A stretch of 64,000 bases of DNA from Congeria kusceri (taxonomy: Eukaryota; Mollusca; Bivalvia; Myida; Dreissenidae). Under the pieces are notes generated by a model. It did no database searches and had not been told where the DNA came from. It saw only the letters and a program-made list of their open reading frames with translations. Numbering within the stretch: position 1 is the first letter of the stretch; every line of letters begins with the position of its first letter. The position numbers and the translations under genes are program-made. Positions 49,776 through 58,759 of the stretch are shown here, piece by piece. Where the stretch lies: the NCBI GenBank assembly GCA_027627225.1, contig CM051034.1:8966058-9030057 (forward strand), written 5' to 3'.

Positions 49776-49836
49776 GTCAGAATGGCCGAGTGGTTAGCAC
49801 GACAGATTGGTTTAATCTCGGTCGCAGTTTCGAGTA
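49776..49836 (+). pseudogene. Degenerate tRNA-like sequence inside a transposon
   Basis: GTCAGAATGGCCGAGTGG has the same A-box as the copy at 25301-25373; AGTTTCGAGTAC is a weakened B-box. It is broken off at its 3' side by the fold-back element at 49838. Not a functional tRNA. Confidence 0.6.
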
Positions 49837-49837
49837 C

Positions 49838-50095
49838 ATATGAGGCGCGTTGGGCTTAATGCATGTGCGTAAAGTGTCGTCCCGGATTAGCCTGTGCAGT
49901 CCGCACAGACTAATCCGGGACGGCACTTTCCGCTTTTATGGTACTTTCTGTTTCAAGGAAGTCTCTTCTGAACATAAATCCACTGTAGGCGGAAAGTGCC
50001 GTCCTGGATTAGCCTGTGCGGACTGCACAGGGTAATCCGGGACGACACTTTATGCACATGCATTAAGTCCGGTTTTCCCACGACGCGCCTCATAT
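49838..50095. mobile_element. 258-bp fold-back MITE with two internal palindromes
   Basis: The ends ATATGAGGCGCGT and ACGCGCCTCATAT are perfect inverted repeats. Inside, AAAGTGTCGTCCCGGATTAG runs into a palindrome around GTGCAGTCCGCAC (49872-49935), and a second, related palindrome sits at 49989-50053. The two halves are also inverted to each other. Confidence 0.8.
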
Positions 50096-51578
50096 ATTAT
50101 TTGATTTTGATTGTCCCAACTTTTATAGTTAAGACATTGACATTTTTCAAAAATACTGTGAAAATCGGTGAACATGTCCCTTTAATATGAAGCTCGAGAC
50201 ATCAGCTCAATGCGACCCACACCTTTTGAACAAAACACAAAATCAGTGTTGACAAAATAATTTCCATTGCATTCGTTCCTTATAGGGTAATAATAATAGA
50301 GTCATTGCGAAATAAACCGCAAGCGGTAACTGCTCACCGAGAACAAATATAAACGTATTAATGTACATGCTTGTAGTAGGATTATATTTCACGACTTAAA
50401 AAGGGTGATTAATTTTACAACTTGAACACAGTTATAGTCGACATGGCAAGTTGCCAGATAATATTAATACAAAACAAGAGTATCGTATCTAATACCGATT
50501 ATATTTCGTTACAGTGACGAGTCATATTCATAAATAGCGTTGTGTTAAACTTAAAACGCCTGCTAAACGATAGTGTTTTTGTAAATTATATACAGACTAT
50601 GGCTTTTAGCAGACCAGTTTACAAGATTACAACAGTACAAGAAACGAACGTTGCGTACATGCATTACGTTTCAGGCTAATACTTAAAGCGTTTTTCATTG
50701 ATTAAGAATTCACCGACCGGCCAGGCGATATGTGCGATACGTCATAACACTATTCGCGGTAGGGGCCTGACCACCAGGATAACTTGTATTTATGTTAAAT
50801 CGTAACGGTTAATCGAAATATTACGCAATAACAAAAAAATCGAAAAGGTAAATAAGATTTTTTTCAAATGGGACAATTCCTTCCACCTACAACCGCTCGG
50901 TGTCACACAAAGTTAACGAATTTACCATCATACTTGTACAATAAAATGAAACATTGACTAAAACACGAAATATAGCCACGTATTCTCAACATAAGTAAAA
51001 TTTACTTTATGTTTGGGGCAGAGTCGACGAAAATGTCACTTACATTACACATGTATCTGGAGTAAGATTCGGGGCACCTAGGGTGCTTACTTACTCATAT
51101 AATGATCCTTGGTCAAGAGTCAAGTATGCAAGGACCCATTCCCAATGCCAAACAGATAATTGTTTTCTAATAGCAATGAAACAATTCCCAAATATGTAGT
51201 GACATATCCATAATTTATTATTATTATTATGTTAAATTTCCTTCATCATGTCCTTAGTATTGTTTTAGTTAAAGACCAATGTACGTCATTAAGAAACCGT
51301 CAAAACGTACATAAAGACTTTATTAAAGTGATATCTAATCGACACGAACAATAACCGGTGTTTATGTTATATATTTTATTTGGTTTGTCATTAAGTATTA
51401 AGGGTATTCAGAATTCAATTGAGCTAAATCATTAAATAGCATACCGCCGTTACGTTTACTCAGTAATGGTGAAATTCCTATGAAATACAGTAGTGTATTC
51501 TAAACGTATATATTAAAGTGTTAACTTCCCAACATACAGCACGATACTACAGTACACAGGCACATCAGCAAATCTTAC

Positions 51579-51999
51579 CGGAAATGAACGAGACGTCCTC
51601 AATGTCCACTTGCTGTCGCAGACTTTTCAACACCGGATACAGGTTCGAGTCTTTAGCCGACGTCGCCAGGGCCGTCGTGTCGGCGTCGTACGCGACCACT
51701 CTTTCAAAACGCTTGTCCTGTAGCATTTTACGTCGGCTTTCACACTGAACAATGTTTTCTAGGCTAACAAATCCATTTGATCTTCGTTTTAAAATCGGTG
51801 GACAGTACACATTCACCGCGTCTACAATGTGATTCTGGTTAAAAGCCATGAACGGCCGACAATCTATCAACAGTGTGAGACCATCTCCATTTTGTAGCAT
51901 TTGCGCAACTTGTTCAGCACTCACACTGTTTGCAATATTTTCCTCAACATCGGACATATCGACAGATATGTGTGTACAACTTGTGATGTTCTGACGCAT
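51579..51999 (-). CDS. DUSP1/4-like: MAP-kinase phosphatase (DUSP1/4-like), exon 1: rhodanese/kinase-binding domain
   Basis: The exon encodes residues 1-140 of a predicted 384, ending TCC-G|GTAAGA. It holds a CDC25/rhodanese-like domain: VSAEQVAQML, LLIDCRPFMAFNQNHIVDAV, NVYCPPILKRRSNGFVSLEN (a basic kinase-interaction motif, LKRRS at about 70-74), VVAYDAD, and LRQQVDIEDVSFISG. This is the arrangement of nuclear, inducible MKPs such as DUSP1 and DUSP4. The start at 51999 is the first in-frame ATG after an upstream TAG; its context is poor (C at -3). A second ATG at 51957 with G at -3 (MSDVEEN) would give 370 residues, close to DUSP1 length. A further 5' exon cannot be excluded. Confidence 0.88.
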
Positions 52000-53577
52000 A
52001 AGTCTGCTTATGTTTTCCTCTAACAAATGTATCACTACAACCTCTCCTCCAATGAATGAACTACAAACTAACCACTATCACTAATTTGCCGTGTTTATGA
52101 ATGGAGTAGGAATACCATTTCCGCTGCTAGTGAATGAATTAACCCCTTCACAGCGTTGATCGATTTGTACATCCGCGCGGAAAAATAGTCCAACACTAAT
52201 TAGGTGACAATAACGCCGTTGTTTAGATGATAATAGAGTTTTATTATCTATGTTTATTATTTTACCAGCTATTTGGAAACATACGTCATGGTCGTTGTAA
52301 ATTAGGTGTAAAATTGATCCTGGCAAATTCACTTATCGTCTAAACCAAGCGCCGCCCCTTTCCCAATAAGGCAAAATAATGAATGCATGGTCCATGTCGG
52401 AGGATTGATATAGGCAACCGCCCGCGGCGTTCTGACCTAGTTGCAGTGTTTACTAGTAGTGTAAGATTAGAACATGAAGAACGCGATTTGAACATAGTAG
52501 TTTACAGCTATTTGTTTTAATAGTATTGCACCCACACCTTTTAAGTCTCTGCTGTGAGGTGTTGTTAAATTATACAGCAAATTTAATTCATTATATACAT
52601 ATATTAACCTGTGTGGCCAGTGTACAAGTTTCTATAAAGGCTCTTCACCGGGATAAACAACATTATTGCACCTACAATACACGATTGTAACGAGCGAGTT
52701 ACAGGAGTGGGTGCTGGTCACAAAACATTTCTGTAAATTGACTGATACTATGTTATGGGCAGTGTGCAGATAACGGGAACAGTGTGTAACTAACAGGTTG
52801 TAATGTATTCATAAATAGCAATGCGGGATCCTTTTCGACCTTTTACCTTTCTTCGTACGCCTTTTAAATATTTTATTGATGGATTCAGAGTCAAACAAAA
52901 CAATAGTCCAGAATCCGCCGCTTACAACATCCACAGTATGTTGCGAGTTGAATACAAATGTGAAAACACTTAATTATTATTTATAGAAAATGAAAAAAGA
53001 AACATAATAATTTTATATAGAAGCGGGACAAATGTTGCACATGTTATGTAATTCTGTAGCAGTTTAAGGGGTAATTACCTGTAATTAGCACGAACTTAAG
53101 AAAGTTGTGTTCGTTCACCCGCACGTGTTATATATTGGCCCTGCTTATCTCCTTCCGGCGGATACTGCAGACAGGTTAATCCGAGATAATTTTATCAGCT
53201 GATAGTAAAACTATGTGTGTGTGTATGGGGGAGGGGGGGGGGGGGGCAGGGTAGGTGAGTATAGCAATTCTTTACACAGGTACGCACTGAGCGCAGGTAC
53301 GCGTTCTCAACTATAGGTAAGCGTTCTAGAATACAGGTAATAAGCGTGAGAACAAAAATCCACTATTAAAAGTCCGGTGAGTATTATGAATTTACGCTAA
53401 CCGGACATAGAGACATTGACTGTTTAGATAAAGATATCCTGGCTTTGGACGTCGTATGATCAGATAAAGTATATGGAGATATGCTTATCACACATACTCC
53501 GAGACATTGGGTTTTACGTTCATTGGCTAACCAAACGTAGACTTAACGAACATAGGGTTACTGACATTGGACAAGGA
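52000..53577. other. 5' flank of the MKP gene; no other gene recognised
   Basis: Probable 5' UTR and promoter of the phosphatase, then unique AT-rich sequence. A G-run with one A lies at about 53227-53246, followed by four degenerate AGGTACGC/AGGTAAGCG copies to about 53350. Confidence 0.45.
52352..52371 (-). promoter_or_regulatory. GC-box next to a CArG-like (serum response) site
   Basis: CCGCCCC at 52352-52358 is followed by CCCAATAAGG at 52362-52371, which differs from the CC(A/T)6GG consensus by one base. It lies about 360 bp upstream of the predicted MKP start. Pairs like this are common in immediate-early promoters, which would suit an inducible MKP. The match is short and could be chance. 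Confidence 0.25.
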
Positions 53578-53860
53578 CATGGCTAACTGGACATAGGCTA
53601 ACCGGACATAGGCTAACTGGACATATGCTAACTGGAAAATGGCTAACTGAACATGGGCTAACTGGACATTGGGTAACCGGACATGAGCTAACTGGACATT
53701 GGCTAACTGGACATAGGCTAACGGGACATGGCTAACTGGACATAGGCTGACTGGACATTGGCTAAATGGACATAGGCCAACTGGACATTTGCTGACTAGA
53801 CATAGGCTAACTGGACATTGGCTAACTAGACATAGGTTCACTGGATCTAGGCTTACTGGA
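53578..53860 (+). repeat. 15-bp minisatellite, about 19 copies
   Basis: GGCTAACTGGACATA/T repeats with one-base length changes and substitutions. The minus-strand ORF of 104 residues across it is an artefact. Confidence 0.92.
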
Positions 53861-55054
53861 AAAAGTTGGGATTACACCAAAGTGGGCTGTTACAAGGCAG
53901 TCCTAGCCTAGACCGCGACGGACCGTTTTGAGGAAACAATACAGTCCAATTACATAGACGTTTACATTACGGTTATTATACAAGAAAGACAACTCGAATT
54001 AAGCGATATATACTCTAAAGAATTTAGCCCCTTGCTTCCGGAACAAGTGATCCAATAGAAAAGTCTGTTGTTAAAAAGAACATGTGGATATTATAGAAAA
54101 AAAATTCTAGACGAAAATGCTATTTGAATACTTAACATTTTTGGAAGTAAGTTACATATGATTATAAATTATTACTTACATACCAGGGGCGGCTCCAGGA
54201 TTTCGGGTTGGGGGGGGGGGGCGCGTAAACTTTTGATCGTGAAGTTATAACCCCTTTATGCTGTCTTTGGGTCTGCAGTGATCAGCTACAGATCCGTATC
54301 AAAGATATATAATAAAGCTATGCATATCATCAACACCATCATCATCATCATCATGCATCTGTTTTGGCGGTAAATTGCCCTTGTTTGATGTGTCTGTCCA
54401 CTAAATAAGTATTTGACAATCAATGTTATATATATCAGGAACATCTTTAAACATGTTAAATCCGTAGTTAACTACACTCAAACACACACGCATCGAGAAT
54501 TATTTGTATTATTAATTATTTACCGAAGAGTTATGGTCACTCTTTGAAATGAATGTTATTCAATAACTTACACAGTTGTGCTCATCAATTGTCTGCAAAT
54601 GTGGTATACACTGTATTTTTGTTCATCGAAATGAACTAACGGACGGACAGACGAACACGCTTTTACATAAAAATTGTGAAAGATACTCGTATGATTGCGC
54701 TGTGAACTAATAAAGCAAGTGATGCCGACTTTGTGTCAATTTCGCTGACATATGGTGCCGGGAAAAATATGAAATTTTTCATTAATTATAAATTCACAGT
54801 GCATATTAACGATAATATTTGTATATCTCGCAATACAGTTTTAAATTTTGATTATTTTAATGTTAAAAAAAATCAAGTTTTCGGTTTCAATTGCGGTGAA
54901 AATTGAACAAAAACAATGACGGACTCAGTGGGAGTGATTCAGATGGTGGACACTTCAAGAAAACGTGATATAGAAATAGAAGTCATAAACAATAATGAAG
55001 AAAGAAGCTACGTATTGAATGATAGAAAGGCGCTAAGGAAAAAAATGTATGTAG
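53861..55054. other. No firm gene; solo transposon-end-like sequence and one small ORF
   Basis: At 54184-54227 CAGGGGCGGCTCCAGGATTT followed by a G-run resembles the terminal repeat of animal hAT-type elements; no partner end was found. At 54916 an ATG with good context (ACAATGA) opens a 65-codon frame (MTDSVGVIQMVDTS...) that ends inside the next repeat. It matches nothing I know. Confidence 0.35.
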
Positions 55055-55240
55055 CAACGTTAAATGTCACACCAACGCTAAATGTCGCACTGGACGTTAT
55101 GTCGCAAGGCTGACGTTAAATGTCGGAACCAACGCTAAATGTCGCAAAACCTCCTGACGCTATATGTCGCATATGTAACGCTAAATGTTGCAACAAATTG
55201 TACTGCCGCTATATGTCGCAACATCAACGGTAAAGGTCGC
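55055..55240 (+). repeat. Degenerate about 20-bp repeat containing CGCTAAATGTCGCA
   Basis: ACGTTAAATGTC, ACGCTAAATGTCGCA, ACGCTATATGTCGCA and related phrases recur about nine times with variable spacers. Confidence 0.75.
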
Positions 55241-55268
55241 ACTCCTTTATAACCACTCTTTTGTAGTA

Positions 55269-56026
55269 CAGTGAAATCGCGATAACTCGAGCAGGCGATA
55301 ACTCGAAATTCCCGAGCAATAATTGCGGTCCAGAGAAAAATGTTCTTAAGTTATATTCACTTTACCGGCGATTTCTCAAAATCGGTTAATCCGAAAACTT
55401 GAGTTCCTCAACGGTTCCGCGAGCATAAATCATCTTGTCAGTCTGAGAAAATACATGTAATATGTTTGTGAAAGTCGCTAACGCATTGTTGAATATTGAA
55501 ACGCGTTTTAAGTTTGCTTGCTTTTTGGTCTGTAACTAATTTAGGAACTTACGATGCTGCACACGTTTTGTCGACGAGTGCATACGCATGCGCATCGCCA
55601 TGGCGAAACAAACAAGATTAAGCCAGCGACATTGTCATTGCTACAAAGAAGTCAGACTAAATACTGCGTTTTGTGCACTTGAACATGAGCTTTGTTTATG
55701 AAAAAACGTACATACGTGTATATATGCATCTATGCTTTGCTATTTGTGAAATGTTTGAATTTGAATAAACTTAACATTTAAATTGAAGTGACTTATTTAC
55801 AGTTCTTCACATACTCAAAATACACAACTAAATTAATAGCATTGCGTCAGTTCTTTTCTATTGATAGATATTATTTTAAACTTGACACCACTTTGATTTG
55901 CGCTGTTTTTGACTCAAAATTTCAATAGAATGATCATGATAATAAAACCTGCGTTCGCTCAAATACTGCGATAACTCGAACAAAGAGCTTCGTCCCCAGC
56001 GTCCATGATTTATCGTGATTTCACTG
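55269..56026. mobile_element. Tigger/pogo-like non-autonomous element, 758 bp
   Basis: The left end CAGTGAAATCGCGATAACTC and the right end TTATCGTGATTTCACTG are inverted repeats with one mismatch over 17 bases, flanked by TA on both sides (55267-55268, 56027-56028). CAGTG ends with GATAACTCGA motifs and TA target duplications are typical of the mariner/pogo superfamily. No transposase ORF remains. Confidence 0.75.
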
Positions 56027-56089
56027 TATTACTGTTTAAGTTTAAGACCCTATCGTATGGAACGCCTCAACTGTCTTATAAGACCAACT

Positions 56090-56640
56090 ATTATGATATA
56101 AAGTCAATTTGAATGCGCATAAATGTATGCAACCATTATATAATTGCACAGTCTCTATATACAAAGATAAAACATTAATATATAAAGATATAACTTCCTT
56201 ATACGTAGATAAAACGTAAAGGGATACAGATAAAACTATATTATATACAGATATTATTTCATTATATATAGGCATTGTTTGTTTATATGAAGGTAAAAGA
56301 CCTTTATATGAACATAAAACCTTATAGAATAAAGATAAAAATTTATTATATAAACATATATCGTGTTTATATGCAGGTAAAATTTGAAATTTATACTATA
56401 AACCTTAAATTGCTTTATATAAATATGTAAAGTCGATACATAAAGATAAACTGTTAGTACATAAAGCTGTGAATGCTTTATAGGATCCTAAACCGTTGTA
56501 TGATAAAGATAATTCTGTATTATATAAACATATAATGTGTTTATATGCAGGTTAACATCGAAATATATGCTATAAATATAAACTTGCTCTATACAAATAT
56601 ATAATCTTAATGCATAGAGATAACAACTTAATATATGAAG
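56090..56640 (+). repeat. Degenerate AT-rich repeat, about 25-30 bp units
   Basis: Phrases such as TATATAAAGATAAAAC, ATTATATAAACATATA and GTTTATATGCAGGTAA recur loosely. It abuts the 5' side of the integrase-like gene. Confidence 0.6.
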
Positions 56641-56734
56641 CTTTTATTGCACGCGGGAGGAAGTTGATATTACAAAAGTAACATACCGTGAAGATGTGAG
56701 CTGGTTGATTTGTGTTTGGAACATTTTTACCACA

Positions 56735-57208
56735 ATGGATATGGATTTGATACTTGAGCGACTTGGACAGGGTGAAGATGTAATACGGCGCTTTAGACAG
56801 GAGAAGATTACACCAGATATCATATCACTTATGTCTTTGTATGAATTCAACTGCTTGGGTATTAGTGACAGAACAACTATCATGAAATTGCGTGTTGAAT
56901 GTGTATGTTACAGGAGTAATCCGTGGTCAAATAATAGAACTAGCTGTTCGAATATACGTTTTGAAATTTCAAGTATCATGATTGAAAAGTTGTTCGAAGC
57001 CGGATATTCAGTAAAGGATACCAGAATTGCACTTGGAGTATCTGAAAGTACGTTATACCGGAAGATGAGACAATTTGGCTTGTCAAAGCTTGTGTTTACC
57101 GATATGGATGATGATGAACTAAACAATGTTGTTGCCATGACTATCACTGAATTTACAAGATGTGGAGAGGAAATGCTGCGAACAGTTTTACTTCAGAAAG
57201 GAATCAAG
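56735..57208 (+). CDS. SAM-HTH-integrase-like protein, exon 1
   Basis: The exon encodes residues 1-158. The start at 56735 (ACAATGG) has a good eukaryotic context; the upstream in-frame GTG at 56696 is not used. Residues 4-57 (LILERLGQGEDVIRRF, KITPDIISLMSLYEF, LGISDRTTIMKLR) look like a sterile alpha motif. Residues 79-116 (MIEKLFEAGYSVKDTRIALG, VSESTLYRKMRQFGLS) form a resolvase-type helix-turn-helix. The exon ends ATC-AAG|GTAAAC in phase 0. SAM domains mediate protein contacts and the HTH should bind DNA. A similar three-part layout occurs in integrase-core proteins of fishes and invertebrates, as I recall. Intact over its full length. Confidence 0.8.
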
Positions 57209-57913
57209 GTAAACATTTCTCATGTGGCTCTAGATCTTAGAAATTTAAGGCATATACATAGACCTGTACATTGTAGATGAATGCGATATGCTATGCTAAA
57301 CACTAAATGCTAGGGAAATCACATTTTTGCAGACTGTCTGCAAAAATATATAGTCAGAGAATTTGCAGATTGAAATGTCTGTAATAAATTTACAGACATT
57401 GAATAATGGAAAAATGTATTATGTTAAAATAAACCTTAAAAAAATAGTGTTGTATGGGCATTATTTTTATTATGACATATAAGGATAAAATGAAGCCTCC
57501 AAAAATGATTTTGTTGATTTTTAAGATATTTATGTTTCAAATTTTCAAAGTCATCATTCCGAAAAATAAAGCTCTTTTCCAGCTTTTATCAATGGTGCAC
57601 ATCGTTAATTGTAACAAATAAACATGCCCTTTTATGATCTTGCATGTTTTCTCAAACTTTTGTGCAAAATGTATGTAAACATATATGTATATAGAGAAAC
57701 CTTAAACAATCTAATTGTCAGAAACCTCTAGCCTTATTTGAAATTGATTTTGAACATAATCCTTGTTCTACCAAGACTGTTGAAATGTTTTGATCAGTCC
57801 TGTTTCAAGATGCAGTGGCAACCTTTGTTTCTTTTAGCACAGATTCTCAGGTGTGCGATATAGGGCCAATGGCCCTCTTGTTTACAAAAACTAAATTATT
57901 GTTTCTAACTCAG
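57209..57913 (+). other. Intron of the SAM-HTH-integrase-like gene (705 bp)
   Basis: Donor AAG|GTAAAC and acceptor TTTCTAACTCAG. Splicing gives GIK-VQRYRL with no frame change, an HTH-to-integrase linker. The right part (57841-57883: CTCAGGTGTGCGATATAGGG, CCAATGGCCCTCTTGTTT) is a right end of the AGCTCACCTGA element family, ending 31 bases before the acceptor AG. Confidence 0.75.
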
Positions 57914-58759
57914 GTACAGCGATACCGACTTCTCCAGTGTCTCAAAGAATTAGACGAAGATGGAATTCGTGCACGCAAAAGAAGGAGACTAAGGCGTCGA
58001 ACATACCACATTTCGGCTCCAAATTATTTATGGCACATTGACAGCAACCATAAATTAATTCGATGGCATTTTGTGATAATAGGAGGAGTAGATGGTTTCA
58101 GCCGTTTAGTAACATATCTTAAATGCACGGACAACAACAAAGCTGAGACGGTTTTCCGATGCTTCAGGGATGGTGTGTCTAAATTTGGAGTTCCTGACCG
58201 CGTTAGATCAGATCAAGGCCGTGAAAATGCTAATGCACGTGGGGCAGGTCGTGGTAGTATGCTAACTGGGAAAAGTACACACAATCAGCGTATCGTAAGA
58301 CTATGGAGGGACGTGTATGACGGAGTCTTGAGCTACTTTTATGACTTATTTTACTTTCTAGAGGATGCAGGACTGCTAGACATTTTAAATGATATAGACT
58401 TATTTGCACTGCATTACGTATTTATTTCTAGGATAAATGAAAGGTTAATAACCTGGCAAGGGGCATGGAATCACCATAGAATACGAACAGTGAACTCAAC
58501 ACCAATGAGGCTTTACACTGCCGGTATGATGGACAATCTGTCATCTCAAGTTGATGATGTCCTACCACACACTGATGCAGATTCTTCGTCTGATGAGGAT
58601 AGAGAGCCTCTAGATAATAGACTAGTATTTGTATCTCTTCAAACTGTTGTTAATGAAAACCGGATGCGACGGCTTCGTGAACAATGTCCTCAGAACTGGA
58701 TGTCAGATAATCACGGCATAGACATCTTTCTAACAGCTAAACAGATATTAACTGAATAA
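57914..58759 (+). CDS. SAM-HTH-integrase-like protein, exon 2: DDE integrase core, third catalytic residue lost
   Basis: Residues 159-439. After a basic stretch (RARKRRRLRRRTYH) comes an rve-type core: PNYLWHIDSNHKLIRW (Asp201), GGVDGFSRLVTYLKC, FGVPDRVRSDQGREN (Asp258), STHNQRIVRLWRDV. In DD-E cores of this kind a Glu is expected in NQRIERLW; here codon 58295-58297 is GTA (Val286), one base from GAA. The Asp258-to-286 spacing is 28 instead of about 35, so residues before GKSTHNQ are missing too. The rest, including a C-terminal acidic segment (DADSSSDEDREP), is open and ends with TAA. It is either a recently disabled transposase or a domesticated, non-catalytic DNA-binding protein. Confidence 0.8.
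   Translation, partial: VQRYRLLQCLKELDEDGIRARKRRRLRRRTYHISAPNYLWHIDSNHKLIRWHFVIIGGVDGFSRLVTYLKCTDNNKAETVFRCFRDGVSKFGVPDRVRSDQGRENANARGAGRGSMLTGKSTHNQRIVRLWRDVYDGVLSYFYDLFYFLEDAGLLDILNDIDLFALHYVFISRINERLITWQGAWNHHRIRTVNSTPMRLYTAGMMDNLSSQVDDVLPHTDADSSSDEDREPLDNRLVFVSLQTVVNENRMRRLREQCPQNWMSDNHGIDIFLTAKQILTE

Larger units (their letters stand above)
48574..50181 (+). mobile_element. TTAA-flanked tRNA-bearing element containing two further insertions
   Basis: The left end is TTAA (48570-48573) then AAGGACCTATTCACAGATT; the right end is AATCGGTGAACATGTCCCT then TTAA (50182-50185). These are diverged versions of the ends at 25157 and 25654. A tRNA-like block lies at 49776-49836. Subtracting the two nested elements puts it about 256 bases from the left end and about 86 from the right, close to the 281 and 145 bases in the other copy. 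TTTGTAACGCTT before the nested insertion also matches TTTGTAGCGCTT of the first copy. Confidence 0.65.
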
